Origin: RGEC01 sp964475595
GTDB lineage: Bacteria > Bacteroidota > Bacteroidia > NS11-12g > UBA955
DNA length: 64,000 nt
Assembly: GCA_964475595.1 (NCBI GenBank)
Contig: CAYYXG010000010.1
Span: 1 to 64,000 of the forward strand
Direction: 5' to 3'
Every line of letters starts with the position of its first letter. Position 1 is the first letter of the stretch. Below, one piece after another: positions 1 to 10,094 of this stretch. A program made the position numbers and the translations under genes. The notes under the pieces are model-generated. The model was given only the letters and a program-made list of their open reading frames with translations, was not told the DNA's origin and did not search any database.

Positions 1-271
1 CCACATCGCTTTTCTTATTGCGGGCAGCACACACGAAACTCAACGCGCAGGCTTGTCCGGGCTCCAGGTAATACATAAAGAACTCTTCTCCGTTTTCGCC
101 TTCTGTATACAATTTAATTTTACCACTGAGCACCAGCATGGTGTATTTCATGGGCTCACCGGAGCCGATGATTTGGGTTCCGGCTGTAAAGTTTTTGATG
201 ATTCCCTTGGCGGAGATAGACTCCAATAATTCGGGTTCAAAACGAGAAAAATGGGCTTGTAGGGAATTCAT
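1..271 (-). CDS. Crp/Fnr-family transcriptional regulator, N-terminal part (partial)
   Basis: Only the first 90 residues are visible; the 3' part lies beyond the left edge. The ATG at 271 opens a reading frame beginning MNSLQAHFSRFEPELLESI, followed by a short beta-strand pattern (the KNFTAGTQIIGSGEP stretch, then MLVLSGKIKLYTEGENGEE) typical of the cyclic-nucleotide-binding beta barrel of Crp/Fnr regulators. Members sense a small ligand or redox state with this domain and bind DNA with a C-terminal helix-turn-helix, which cannot be seen here. The ligand cannot be inferred. It is divergent from the TonB receptor gene with 223 nt between the start codons. A stand-alone cNMP-binding protein is the alternative. 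Confidence 0.8.
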   Translation of the reverse strand, partial: MNSLQAHFSRFEPELLESISAKGIIKNFTAGTQIIGSGEPMKYTMLVLSGKIKLYTEGENGEEFFMYYLEPGQACALSFVCAARNKKSDV

Positions 272-494
272 AAATAGCAGATTCAAAGTTAGAATATATC
301 TCCATAGTCGACAAATGTGTTTATAAATCTTTGGCAAGTATTGCGCTGAACCATCCATGTTAAGCCATTGTTTTCAAATTTTTTCCTAAATTTTTTAATA
401 TACAATTTATAACAATTTTTGATAAACTATTATTAACAATAACTAAAGATTGAATTTTTGATAAAAGAGCTTTTTTGCCTTCAACAAAAACACC

Positions 495-3400
495 ATGAAA
501 AACTTTTTTATTAAATCTTGCCTGTTTGTTTCCCTCTTGATTGCGGGAAGAACAAATGCACAGGTAACCAATGCAGGTTTCACAGGAACCGTAAAGGATG
601 GTAACGGCAATGCTTTAAATGGCGCTACCGTTAAAGCAGTCCACGAACCCAGCGGAACCGTCTTCAGAGCAACATCTACCACAGCGGGGACTTTCCACAT
701 TCCGGCAGTACGAATCGGCGGTCCCTACACGATTGATGTGGAATATGGAGACTACAAATCCATCACTGTTAAGGATATTTACACCACATTGGGCCAGGAT
801 TTTGTTGTAGATATGATTGCTTTATCCAAAGAGAGCGCAATTTCTACTGTTAACATCTCTGTGCAGCGTTCTAAAATTCTGAACTCTCAAAACACGGGTG
901 CCAACACCAACATCAACCAGGAAGCAATCAACACATTGCCTACCCTGAGCCGCAACCTGAATGACTTTTTGAGAATGACCCCCCAAAGCAGATCAAGTTC
1001 AGTTGCATCAACCACCGGCAACGGTGTTTCTTTTGCGGGACAGGATTCACGTTTCAACAACCTAACTATCGACGGTTCAATTTTTAATAACTCATTTGGT
1101 TTGGCTTCTGCACCTGCCGGTCAGACAGCATCTACCCCGATATCGTTGGATGCCATTCAGGAAATCCAGGTAAATCTTGCTCCCTACGACGCTCGTTTGG
1201 GCGGCTTTACCGGCGCAGGCATCAATGCAGTCACCCGTTCAGGTACAAACAACTTTGAAGGAAGTGCTTTCGTGAACAGTAGAAATAACAATATGGTCGG
1301 TAAAAAAGCCGGTGACATTGAAGTTACTGCCGATGAATACAATGTACGTCAGATGGGCTTTAGATTCGGTGGGCCCCTCATCAAAAACAAACTGTTTTTC
1401 TTTGCAAACGCTGAAGAGGAAAAACGTTTTGATCCAGGAACTCAGTACAAAGCGAACCGCGGGGAACCTAACGGAACTGCTAACGTTACCCGGGTTAGGG
1501 CTTCTGCACTCGATTCATTGCGCACATTCCTGAAAGATAAATTCGGTTACGAAGCCGGCGAATATGATGGCTATAAGCGCGAAACTTACAGTTTCAAATA
1601 TCTATTGAAATTTGACTGGAACATCAGTGATAAACATAAGGCATCACTACGCTACAACTCTCTGGTATCAAGAAGAGATGTACTGGCATCTAACTCAGGC
1701 ACATTCTCCGGTGGAAGAAACGGCACTATTAATGCACTAAATTTCTCTAACAACAATTACATCATTAATAACAACCTCCGTTCGGTAATCGCTGAACTAA
1801 ATTCAAACATAAGCAAGCGCTTATTCTCATCGTTCCAGGTGGGTTACACAGCCAACCGCGATTTCCGTAGCAGTGGCGGCGGTATTTTCCCGTTGGTTGA
1901 CATCATGGAAGGTGGCTTAACCTACACATCTTTCGGCTACGAGCCATTTACCCCAAACAACACACTCAATACCAACACATGGCAAGTGCAGGAAAACTTA
2001 ACCTACTACAAAGGAAGACACACTGTGAATGCCGGTTTCAACTACGAGCGTTTTGCATTTGAAAACACATTCACACCTACCTACTACGGTCAGTACATTT
2101 ACAATTCACTCAGTGATTTCTATAAAAGCGCCAATGGCGATACATCCGTTCAGCTGAAACGCTATGCACTCACTTTCAGCGCAGTTGAAGGTGGCGCTCT
2201 ACCCACTGCATCCCCCGTAGTTTCCCAACTGGGTGCTTACATCCAAGATCAGTTCAATGCAAGCTCTCGCCTAAAAATCACAGGTGGTGTGCGCATAGAC
2301 ATGCCCAGCTACGCCTCAGAAAGCGAGTATTGGAACAAAAGGGTTGACACCATGAAGTTTATCGGGCCCGATGGCAACCGCACTTCTTATTCTACCAAAG
2401 CCCTGCCAAAAGGCAAACCCCTCGTATCACCCCGGATAGGCTTTAACCTCAATGCCAAAGGAAACCGCGAAATTCAGGTGCGTGGTGGCTCAGGTTTGTT
2501 TGCAGGACGTCCGGCTTTTGTATGGATTAGCAATCAGCTCAGCAATAATGGCGTTACCACCGGTTCTATGCGTTATGATAATATTCGCATCAACCAGATA
2601 CCGAGCCAGAATGGAGTTTCTTCATTCAGTAGCGATGTTGAAGCATTTATACCTGCCAACCCAACTACTCCGTCTTCATTTAACCTTGCACTCACAGACC
2701 CTAACTTCAAGTTCCCCCAAATTTGGAGGTCAGATATCGGTGTAGATGCTAAGCTTCCCCTGGGGCTTATTGGTACTTTCGAGTTTATGTACAATAAAAC
2801 CATCAACAACATCATGTACGTGAATGTAAATCAGGAAAACCCAATAGGCAATTTCAGCGGACCTGATACTCGCCCCTACTTTGGCTATGCAAACAACCCA
2901 AACCGCGTATATGACAACGTTACTGATGCTATATTGCTGACGAATACCAACAAAGGTTATAACTATTCAGCTACCGTTAAAATTGAGAAACCTGCTGTAA
3001 ATGGCTTTGGCTTCATGTTAGCTTACAACTTCTCCGAAACCAAAGACCTCATAACCGGCGGTTCGATAGCTTTCAGCAGCTGGCGCGACAACAGAAGCGT
3101 TAACGGCAACAATCTGCCTGATCTGGCCTTCTCAGATAACGATCAGCGTCACAGAATCATTGGTGCCATCACCTACAAAACGCCGGTTAAAAACTACCCA
3201 ACCACCATCAGCCTGTTTATGCAGTCAGGTAACCAGGGCCGCTACAGCATGTTCTATTCCAACGACATGAACGGCGATCAGCTGGCCAACAACGATCTTA
3301 TTTACATACCCAACTCGGCTGATGAAATAAACTGGAAACAAACCGTTGTGAATAAAGACACAGCAACCGTGCAGGAACAAAAGGACGCCTTCAATGCTCT

Positions 3401-3776
3401 GCTAAACAGCGATGCTTATCTTAGCGCCAATAAAGGAAAATATGCACAGCGCAATGGTGTTTTGATGCCCTGGCTCACCACCTTTGACCTTTCAGTTATT
3501 CAGGAAATCCGCCTGAAAAAACCAGGTAAACATGCCCTTCAGCTTCGCCTGGATATCTACAATGTAGGAAACTTGCTGAACTCTGCCTGGGGAGTTAGTA
3601 ATCAGGTTAATTATGCTGCTTTGCTAAAATATGAAGGCAAAGATGCTAACAATAATCCAATATACTCTTTGAACAGAGATAAAGGCAACCAACTCATCAA
3701 TACTGTAACGTCTCAGAGTGCTGGTCTAAATGATGTTTGGCAAATGCAATTCGGACTCCGTTACACCTTTAACTAA
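495..3776 (+). CDS. Oar-like TonB-dependent outer-membrane receptor
   Basis: 1093 residues, the usual size for the Oar/SusC-like group. A Sec signal peptide covers residues 1-23, ending NAQ. Residues about 28-113 form a carboxypeptidase-regulatory-like beta-sandwich (GFTGTVKDGNGNALNGATV). The plug follows at about 130-255 (LNDFLRMTPQ, NNLTIDGS, SLDAIQEIQV, GGFTGAGINAVTRSG), and the rest is a 22-stranded-barrel-type sequence ending in an aromatic residue (LRYTFN). Such receptors import ligands across the outer membrane using TonB energy; some Oar-like proteins act in adhesion. No SusD partner lies next to it, so a classical polysaccharide utilisation locus is unlikely and the ligand is unknown. 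The gene stands alone and ends in a strong hairpin terminator. Confidence 0.92.
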   Translation: MKNFFIKSCLFVSLLIAGRTNAQVTNAGFTGTVKDGNGNALNGATVKAVHEPSGTVFRATSTTAGTFHIPAVRIGGPYTIDVEYGDYKSITVKDIYTTLGQDFVVDMIALSKESAISTVNISVQRSKILNSQNTGANTNINQEAINTLPTLSRNLNDFLRMTPQSRSSSVASTTGNGVSFAGQDSRFNNLTIDGSIFNNSFGLASAPAGQTASTPISLDAIQEIQVNLAPYDARLGGFTGAGINAVTRSGTNNFEGSAFVNSRNNNMVGKKAGDIEVTADEYNVRQMGFRFGGPLIKNKLFFFANAEEEKRFDPGTQYKANRGEPNGTANVTRVRASALDSLRTFLKDKFGYEAGEYDGYKRETYSFKYLLKFDWNISDKHKASLRYNSLVSRRDVLASNSGTFSGGRNGTINALNFSNNNYIINNNLRSVIAELNSNISKRLFSSFQVGYTANRDFRSSGGGIFPLVDIMEGGLTYTSFGYEPFTPNNTLNTNTWQVQENLTYYKGRHTVNAGFNYERFAFENTFTPTYYGQYIYNSLSDFYKSANGDTSVQLKRYALTFSAVEGGALPTASPVVSQLGAYIQDQFNASSRLKITGGVRIDMPSYASESEYWNKRVDTMKFIGPDGNRTSYSTKALPKGKPLVSPRIGFNLNAKGNREIQVRGGSGLFAGRPAFVWISNQLSNNGVTTGSMRYDNIRINQIPSQNGVSSFSSDVEAFIPANPTTPSSFNLALTDPNFKFPQIWRSDIGVDAKLPLGLIGTFEFMYNKTINNIMYVNVNQENPIGNFSGPDTRPYFGYANNPNRVYDNVTDAILLTNTNKGYNYSATVKIEKPAVNGFGFMLAYNFSETKDLITGGSIAFSSWRDNRSVNGNNLPDLAFSDNDQRHRIIGAITYKTPVKNYPTTISLFMQSGNQGRYSMFYSNDMNGDQLANNDLIYIPNSADEINWKQTVVNKDTATVQEQKDAFNALLNSDAYLSANKGKYAQRNGVLMPWLTTFDLSVIQEIRLKKPGKHALQLRLDIYNVGNLLNSAWGVSNQVNYAALLKYEGKDANNNPIYSLNRDKGNQLINTVTSQSAGLNDVWQMQFGLRYTFN

Positions 3777-3790
3777 CCACAACTAATCTC

Positions 3791-3825
3791 AAAAAAATGG
3801 CGGCTTTATAGCTGCCATTTTTTTT
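3791..3825 (+). terminator. Intrinsic terminator after the TonB receptor gene
   Basis: An imperfect hairpin (AAATGGCGGC, short loop, GCTGCCATTT with one mismatch) flanked by an A-run and followed by eight Ts, starting 15 nt after the receptor stop codon. Confidence 0.85.
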
Positions 3826-3912
3826 GCCCAATATTAAAACAATTCATTTTTAAATAACACAAATAAAATACCTCAGTCATTATTTGAAAATACTCTACAA
3901 TCAACTTTGTCT

Positions 3913-4758
3913 ATGCAGGTTCGAAAACTTCAGGCCGTTATCATCAGCGATGTACATTTAGGAACATATGGCTGCCATGCCACAGAACTTGTACAATACC
4001 TAAAATCCATTCAACCGGAAATTCTGGTGCTGAATGGAGACATCATTGACGGATGGGCTTTCAGCAAACGCTATTTCCCTGCCACCCACATGCAGGTAAT
4101 TAAGGAGATCACTTCCTTTATCAGCAAGGGCACTAAAGTTTACTATATCACCGGAAATCACGATGAAATGCTGAGAAGATACTCAGGATTTAATATGGGA
4201 AATTTTTACCTGGATGACAAACTGGTGTTAGATATAGATGGAAAAAGAGCCTGGATTTTTCACGGGGATGTTTTTGACGCAAGCACGAATGGTGCCGCCA
4301 AATGGCTGGCAAAATTGGGCGGAAAAGGATATGATTTACTGATACTGTTAAATCGTCTAATCAATTTTATCCTGAAAACGTTGGGTCGTGAAAAAATGAG
4401 CTTTAGCAAAAAAGTGAAAGCCTCTGTAAAAAGAGCCGTGAAATGGATTGGAGATTTTGAAACATGCGCTGCGGATCTTGGAATAGAAAAACAATATGAC
4501 TACGTAATCTGCGGTCACATTCATCAGCCACAGGATAGAATCATTGAAACAGAAAACGGTAAAATCCGCTACCTGAACAGCGGTGACTGGATAGAGAATC
4601 TGACAGCCCTTGAATATGAAAATGGCGACTGGAATATCTACCAGTATGCTGAAGCAAAAACCGCGCATGCCACGGTATTCGAACTCACCAAAAAACATCC
4701 ATTCCCGGATGTAATTAATAATCCTGTAGAACTGGTCATTCAATCTTTGGTAAAATGA
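3913..4758 (+). CDS. LpxH-like metallophosphoesterase (UDP-2,3-diacylglucosamine diphosphatase family)
   Basis: 281 residues with the calcineurin-type metallophosphoesterase motifs in order: ISDVHLG (D-x-H), LNGDIIDGW (GD-x-x-D), TGNHDE (GNHD/E), then FHGDVFD, and CGHIHQPQ (GH-x-H). These coordinate the dinuclear metal centre. In Bacteroidota, proteins of this type are usually annotated as UDP-2,3-diacylglucosamine diphosphatase, which makes lipid X in lipid A synthesis; that substrate is inferred from the family. The ATG at 3913 is preferred over an in-frame TTG at 3907. It sits 3 nt after CAACTTTG, a near match to the Bacteroidota -7 element. The stop overlaps the next start (ATGA), so the two genes are translationally coupled and probably act on the same glycolipid. 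Confidence 0.85.
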   Translation: MQVRKLQAVIISDVHLGTYGCHATELVQYLKSIQPEILVLNGDIIDGWAFSKRYFPATHMQVIKEITSFISKGTKVYYITGNHDEMLRRYSGFNMGNFYLDDKLVLDIDGKRAWIFHGDVFDASTNGAAKWLAKLGGKGYDLLILLNRLINFILKTLGREKMSFSKKVKASVKRAVKWIGDFETCAADLGIEKQYDYVICGHIHQPQDRIIETENGKIRYLNSGDWIENLTALEYENGDWNIYQYAEAKTAHATVFELTKKHPFPDVINNPVELVIQSLVK

Positions 4759-5816
4759 AAATTTTTTATGCAGTTCAGGCCACCGGCAACGGACATATAG
4801 CCCGGGCCTTAGAAATTTTACCCTATCTGAAGCAATATGGTGAGGTAGATATTTTCTTAAGCGGTACCAATGCCCAGCTTGGTCAGGGATTGCCCATCGT
4901 ATACCGCAGCAAAGGCCTAAGTCTGGAATACAATAAAAAAGGAGGGCTGGATTACTGGAAGATTGCCAAAAAACTCAAACCCTTAATGCTGGTGAAGGAT
5001 GCGTTGAAACTGCCGTTGCACCAGTATGATTTGATTTTGAACGACTTTGAGAGCATCACCTCCATTGCCTGCAAACTCAAAGGCATACCATCGGTGCATT
5101 TTGGACATCAGGCCAGTTTCAGAAGCCCGTTGGTGCCAAGGCCTTTGAAAAAGGATACCCTTGGCGAATGGGTACTTAAAAACTACTGTACCGGCAGCGT
5201 CAATCTGGGATTGCATTTTAAACAATATGACGACAATATCAACACCCCCATCATCAAATCCGCCGTGGTTAATGCAAACCCTACCGACCGCGGTTATGTG
5301 ACCGTTTACTTACCCCAATACCCGGGAAATGAAATTGCCACCTACCTCAAATCCCTCACCTACATTCACTTTCAGGTATTTACCCGCGAAACCAAAACCA
5401 TAAAACAGCTGGACAACATCACGTTTTACCCCATCGACAATGAGATGTTTACCCAAAGCCTGATTGATTGCCACGGTATTATTACCGGAGGTGGTTTTGA
5501 AACCCCGGCAGAGGCACTCTTCATGGGCAAACGGGTGATGGTGATGCCCATACACGGACAGTATGAACAGTGGTGCAATGCCGCTGCACTGCAAGAATGG
5601 AATGTCCCGGTTCTCGAAAATCTTACAACCAGGACCGGAGTAAGCATACACCGATGGTATTATGGCGATGCCCCCACTACCAAACCAACTTTTAATGAAA
5701 ATGGCGCCATTATTCGCTGGATCATGGAAAAAGCCGGAGACTATAAATTAACTCCTAAAAATTTCACAGAAATGCCCCATGTTACCGGAATTTTAGGCAA
5801 TACGGAAGCAGTTTAA
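4755..5816 (+). CDS. GT-B fold glycosyltransferase (MurG/MJ1255-like)
   Basis: 353 residues. The N-terminus MKIFYAVQATGNGHIARALE is the glycine-rich acceptor-side loop of GT-B enzymes of the glycosyltransferase 28/MurG type. The C-terminal half has the nucleotide-sugar side signature (CHGIITGGGFETPAEALFMG, then VMPIHGQYEQWCNAAALQ). There are no membrane segments or signal peptide, so it should act on the cytoplasmic face of the inner membrane. It overlaps the preceding phosphoesterase by 4 nt (ATGA), suggesting a two-gene operon for a lipid-linked sugar. Donor and acceptor are not known. True MurG is less likely because no cell-wall genes are nearby. Confidence 0.8.
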   Translation: MKIFYAVQATGNGHIARALEILPYLKQYGEVDIFLSGTNAQLGQGLPIVYRSKGLSLEYNKKGGLDYWKIAKKLKPLMLVKDALKLPLHQYDLILNDFESITSIACKLKGIPSVHFGHQASFRSPLVPRPLKKDTLGEWVLKNYCTGSVNLGLHFKQYDDNINTPIIKSAVVNANPTDRGYVTVYLPQYPGNEIATYLKSLTYIHFQVFTRETKTIKQLDNITFYPIDNEMFTQSLIDCHGIITGGGFETPAEALFMGKRVMVMPIHGQYEQWCNAAALQEWNVPVLENLTTRTGVSIHRWYYGDAPTTKPTFNENGAIIRWIMEKAGDYKLTPKNFTEMPHVTGILGNTEAV

Positions 5817-5954
5817 TTTCGGCCTTTTCTTAATCCCCTATTCCTTGCTGTTTGTCATTGTTATTGAATGGTAAACATTCATCATTGACACATAATCTAT
5901 CTATAATACTATGTTATTCATAAAAAAACAAATTCGTAAGAATTTCGCCTCAAT

Positions 5955-8900
5955 ATGAAAAAAATTACAATATTGACAGTTGGCTTACTGGGTGCCAATT
6001 TTCTTTTTTCACAAAAATTCCAGGGGTTTGAAAAATCCGGATCTGACAACTGGAAATTCACCACCAATTATGCAAGATACAACTTGCTTGCATTTACAGA
6101 CCAATGGGCTGACACCAGCGAAACCGGCGTAAATTCAGGCAGTGACATCAAAGTCTCAGCCCGCACAGGTGGTTTTCATTGGGGTATGCGCGACCTTAAC
6201 AATCCGGTTACCTCAGCGTCTCCTCGGCACTACATGGATTTTGAGGCCGTTGACATCAGTAAATTTGCCACCACTGACATTGAATTCTATTACTTTACGA
6301 ATGCTTTTGATGCCAGTGACACTATAGGATACATTGTAGAATACGACACCCTAAAAACATGGAATCGTGCTAACCTTGTCGAATTTTCCAAAGATTCGAA
6401 AGCATGGACCAAGGTGTCAATTTCTGTACCTGCAGGCAAATCTTATGTGCGCCTCCGCATCTACGCCTTGCAAGATGGTGCCAGTGACTGGGCTGCCATC
6501 GATGATTTTAAGCTCACCGGCTCCAATGTAGACAAAACCGCGCCTTTTGTGAGCAAAACCTCCATCGAGAATCTCAGTAACGTTAAAATCGCTTTTAATG
6601 AGATGCTCAGCAACAGCGCCGATTCCATCACCAATTATTCCATCTCTCCCTCTGCTACCATCAGCTCAGCTATGCGCAGCAGCAGTCCCGGTGCCGATAC
6701 CGTAACCCTTTCTTTCTCTCCTGCCCTCACTGCAGGCAAATACTACACCATCACCGCCAAAAGCAATATCAAAGATACGGCAGGAAACCCCATGGCTGCA
6801 GATTATAGCTTTACGGTAGTTTACAACAATACCACTCCCGATCTGGCCATCACCGAAATCATGTATAATTCACCCAGCAGCGACCCAGACACTCTTGATT
6901 TCATAGAAATCGTGAACAGAGGCAATACAGCAGCTGCCTTGGGTGGTTTAACCTTCCACAATGGTGGAATAACCCTCTTACCGGAAGTCACCCTCAATCC
7001 CGGTGCCTTCTACCTTATGGGGATGGATAGCAATGCCTGCAAACGTTTCTATGGCAAACCTTTTGGCCAATATACAGATGCCCTCTCCAACGGAGGTGAG
7101 CCCCTTTTCATTCGCAACACACTGGGTAAAACCATCGATTCTGTTAACTACGATGACGCCGCACCCTGGACCTTAGGCCCGCCATCACCCGACGGCGGCG
7201 GTCCTTCCCTGGAAATTATTGATTATCGCCTGGAAAATAACGATGCCTCCAACTGGCGTATTTCAGGCACCAAAGTAGCCACCTGGAACGGCACTACCGA
7301 TATCTTCGCCACCCCCGGAAGCAGTGTACTGCCCATTATCCCCACTGTGGTGTTTTCATCCCCTGTTCAGTATGTAAACGAAAACGTTGATAGTGTATTT
7401 TTTACACTAAGAGTTACCACACCCAACAGCAATAGCATTCAAGCAAAGGTTGCGCTGGTAAGCAAATTTGGAACTGCACAAAACGACTCAGATTTTATTT
7501 GGAAAGACAGCATCTACAGTATCCCTGCAAACTTTGCAGGCGATGTTAAATATGGATTCGCATTGGTGAAAGACAGCAAAGCAGAAGCAGACGAAAATTT
7601 TGCACTTCGCCTCAGTGTTATTGGAAATGGTGTCACCGGCAGCACCAAAGATCAGACTGTCTTTATCATCGATAATGACCAGCCCGTCATTAAACCCGTA
7701 AAAAACATAGCCCTCAAGTTTGCCGGTCGATACAGCGTTCCCGGAACCGGCAACAGCGCCGAAATCAGCGCCTATGATCCCGGCAGTAAACGTCTGTATG
7801 TGGTGAACTCCTTGAAAAATACCGTTCATATGGTGGATATGAAAGACCCGTCAAACCCCAAAGAAATCAAGGTGTTTGATGCCACCCCTTACGGAGAATT
7901 GACCAGTGTTGCCATCCATAACGGCATTTTAGCGGTGGCTTGCCCTTCCACCACCATTAGTGCAGACGGCAAATTGCTGCTGCTTGATACTGGCTGTAAC
8001 CTCAAGAAAACCGTCACGGTTGGCGTATTGCCCGACATGGTAACCTTCAGCCCGGATGGAAAGAAAATCCTTACTGCCAACGAAGCACAACCCGAAACCG
8101 ACTACAGTCAGGATGCGGAAGGCAGCGTGTCAATCATTGACATCAGCGCAGGATTGAACAGCGTAGATCAAAGCAAGGTAACTACCGTTGATTTCAAACG
8201 GTTCAATGCCAATGCCACCGCCCTGAAACAATCCGGTATCCGCGCCTACGGAGTAGGAAACACCTTCAGCCAGGACATGGAACCCGAATACATTACTTTC
8301 TCTAGCGACAGTCGCACTGCATACGTTACGTTGCAGGAAAACAATGCCATAGCTGTTGTAAACCTGCAAACCAACCGCATAGACACCCTGGTTGCGCTGG
8401 GTACAAAAGATTTCAGCTTGGCGGAAAATAGCGCGGATGTGAACGATCAGGGTTCTCAGATTGTGATGGCAGCATGGCCTGTAAAAGCGTTCTATTCTCC
8501 TGATGCCGCTCAAAGCTTTAGCATTGGTGGAAAAGATTATCTGGTTACAGCCAATGAAGGCGATTATAGGGAGTATGATGCCTTGACCGAAGAATTGCGC
8601 GTTTCTGCCATGAAACTGGATTCTACCCGTTTTCCTGAGCAGGGGCTGCTGAAAGCCGGGCACAACCTGGGTCGCCTTACTGTTACAGGCAGAGCCGGTG
8701 ACACCGACGGTGACGGCGATATCGACGAAATCATGATGGCCGGAAGCCGTTCATTCAGCATCTGGAGTGCCGCAGACATGAAACTGCAATACGATAGCAA
8801 AAACGACTTTGAACGCTACACAGCAACCGATACCCAGTGGCGCAGGTACTTCAATGCCAGCAATACCACAGGTGCACCTGCCATTAAAAACCGCAGCGAC

Positions 8901-9782
8901 AACAAAGGCCCTGAGCCCGAAGGCGTAGCCATTGGTGTAATCAATGATACCACCTATGCCTTCATTGCATTGGAAAGAACCGGTGGGGTAATGGTGTACA
9001 ATGTGCAAAATCCATTGAAACCCGTGTTCGTTGATTACATCAACACCCGCTTACCTGCAGGTGGCGGCGATCTGGGTTCAGAAGGCATTTTGTTCATCCC
9101 TGCCAACGAGTCACCCACCGGCAAACACATGATTGTGCTGAGCAATGAAGTGAGTGCTACGGTGAGCATGTATGAGGTAAGCGGCACTTATCCTGTAGCT
9201 ACCGCAACCCTTAACAAAGCAAACGTGACCATCACAGAAGGTGCAGTTGCTGAAAAATTGACTGTTCAGCTGGATAAAGCTTCAAACTACGCTACCCGTG
9301 TGGTGCTTTCCGTATCCAACACCACCGCTTCAGCCGCCGATTACAGCACCACGCCTGCCCTTACCGGCGATTCGATTGTGGTTACCATACCCAAAGGTGC
9401 CACCACAAGCGAAATCAACTTGCTGGCCACAGACGATACTGAGATCGAAAGCACAGAGGCCGCGAGCGTTAGCATTCGCAGTGTGAGTTTTGGTGCAACC
9501 AAGGGCTCTGCAGCAACCTGCCTGATTAGCATTGCAGACAATGACAAAGCTACCGGCGTGAAGAAACAAACCCTTGATGGCATTGCATTCTACCCTATTC
9601 CCGCAGATGCGGTGTTGAACCTGACCCAAATGGTGGAGCACATCAGCATCGCCAACATGCAGGGGCAGGTAGTGTTGACTGCAGAAAAAACCACGCATAT
9701 AAATGTGGCCAAGCTTCCTGCAGGCCTGTATAACATCACATTAAACCATGGGGCCACCGGCCGCCTGCTGATACAGCATTAA
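5955..9782 (+). CDS. Multidomain secreted protein: Ig-like, lamin-tail, Calx-beta, choice-of-anchor I, T9SS type A sorting domain
   Basis: 1275 residues. After a signal peptide (1 to about 20) the approximate order is: a jelly-roll-like N-domain (20-195); a bacterial Ig-like domain (196-293, DKTAPFVSKTS to DYSFTVVYNN); a lamin-tail domain (297-440, LAITEIMYNSPSSDPDTLDF); a first Calx-beta-like domain (455-575, ending FIIDND); the choice-of-anchor I propeller region (580-1075, ISAYDPGSKRLYVVNS, DMEPEYITFS, GDTDGDGDIDEI, GPEPEGVAIG); a second Calx-beta domain (1085-1195); and a T9SS type A sorting tail (FYPIPADAVLNL to GLYNITLNH). Proteins with this core are extracellular and sometimes phosphatase-like, but no catalytic site can be assigned. 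The tail predicts export by the T9SS and surface attachment. PorX, encoded at 17 kb, is the likely regulator of that system. Confidence 0.88.
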   Translation: MKKITILTVGLLGANFLFSQKFQGFEKSGSDNWKFTTNYARYNLLAFTDQWADTSETGVNSGSDIKVSARTGGFHWGMRDLNNPVTSASPRHYMDFEAVDISKFATTDIEFYYFTNAFDASDTIGYIVEYDTLKTWNRANLVEFSKDSKAWTKVSISVPAGKSYVRLRIYALQDGASDWAAIDDFKLTGSNVDKTAPFVSKTSIENLSNVKIAFNEMLSNSADSITNYSISPSATISSAMRSSSPGADTVTLSFSPALTAGKYYTITAKSNIKDTAGNPMAADYSFTVVYNNTTPDLAITEIMYNSPSSDPDTLDFIEIVNRGNTAAALGGLTFHNGGITLLPEVTLNPGAFYLMGMDSNACKRFYGKPFGQYTDALSNGGEPLFIRNTLGKTIDSVNYDDAAPWTLGPPSPDGGGPSLEIIDYRLENNDASNWRISGTKVATWNGTTDIFATPGSSVLPIIPTVVFSSPVQYVNENVDSVFFTLRVTTPNSNSIQAKVALVSKFGTAQNDSDFIWKDSIYSIPANFAGDVKYGFALVKDSKAEADENFALRLSVIGNGVTGSTKDQTVFIIDNDQPVIKPVKNIALKFAGRYSVPGTGNSAEISAYDPGSKRLYVVNSLKNTVHMVDMKDPSNPKEIKVFDATPYGELTSVAIHNGILAVACPSTTISADGKLLLLDTGCNLKKTVTVGVLPDMVTFSPDGKKILTANEAQPETDYSQDAEGSVSIIDISAGLNSVDQSKVTTVDFKRFNANATALKQSGIRAYGVGNTFSQDMEPEYITFSSDSRTAYVTLQENNAIAVVNLQTNRIDTLVALGTKDFSLAENSADVNDQGSQIVMAAWPVKAFYSPDAAQSFSIGGKDYLVTANEGDYREYDALTEELRVSAMKLDSTRFPEQGLLKAGHNLGRLTVTGRAGDTDGDGDIDEIMMAGSRSFSIWSAADMKLQYDSKNDFERYTATDTQWRRYFNASNTTGAPAIKNRSDNKGPEPEGVAIGVINDTTYAFIALERTGGVMVYNVQNPLKPVFVDYINTRLPAGGGDLGSEGILFIPANESPTGKHMIVLSNEVSATVSMYEVSGTYPVATATLNKANVTITEGAVAEKLTVQLDKASNYATRVVLSVSNTTASAADYSTTPALTGDSIVVTIPKGATTSEINLLATDDTEIESTEAASVSIRSVSFGATKGSAATCLISIADNDKATGVKKQTLDGIAFYPIPADAVLNLTQMVEHISIANMQGQVVLTAEKTTHINVAKLPAGLYNITLNHGATGRLLIQH

Positions 9783-9803
9783 ACCTATCTATTCCAATAA
9801 AAC

Positions 9804-9832
9804 AAAAACCCGGCTGAAAGGTCGGGTTTTTT
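9804..9832 (+). terminator. Intrinsic terminator after the choice-of-anchor I gene
   Basis: Hairpin with arms AAAACCCG and CGGGTTTT around a short loop, followed by further Ts, beginning 22 nt after the stop codon. Confidence 0.8.
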
Positions 9833-9862
9833 GTTGTTTGAGGTAAGTACAATAAATAAAAC

Positions 9863-9894
9863 TTGCGAATGTTTCAGTGAATGTGTTAAATTTG
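9863..9894 (+). promoter_or_regulatory. Promoter of tRNA-Ala
   Basis: TTG at 9863-9865, a 21-nt spacer, then TAAATTTG at 9887-9894, matching the Bacteroidota -33/-7 consensus (TTTG and TAnnTTTG). The predicted transcription start lies just before the tRNA 5' end at 9905. Confidence 0.6.
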
Positions 9895-9902
9895 CAGTCC
9901 GA

Positions 9903-9981
<79 letters not shown>

Positions 9982-9985
9982 AAAG

Positions 9986-10008
9986 ACCCGCGTAAATGCG
10001 GGTTTTTT
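9986..10008 (+). terminator. Terminator after tRNA-Ala
   Basis: Stem ACCCGC/GCGGGT with a 6-nt loop and a run of six Ts, starting 5 nt after the tRNA CCA end. Confidence 0.85.
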
Positions 10009-10094
10009 ATTGGATTAGCGTGGCTGGCCACTACAAAATATATTTTTATTCGTATATTGCATTTTCTTTCAATAAAACTTACATCTACTTAGGC

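Noticed and set aside
272..494. Small RNA or promoter in the AT-rich region before the TonB receptor
   Set aside because: No TAnnTTTG element, hairpin or conserved pattern was convincing; the region appears to be plain regulatory spacer.
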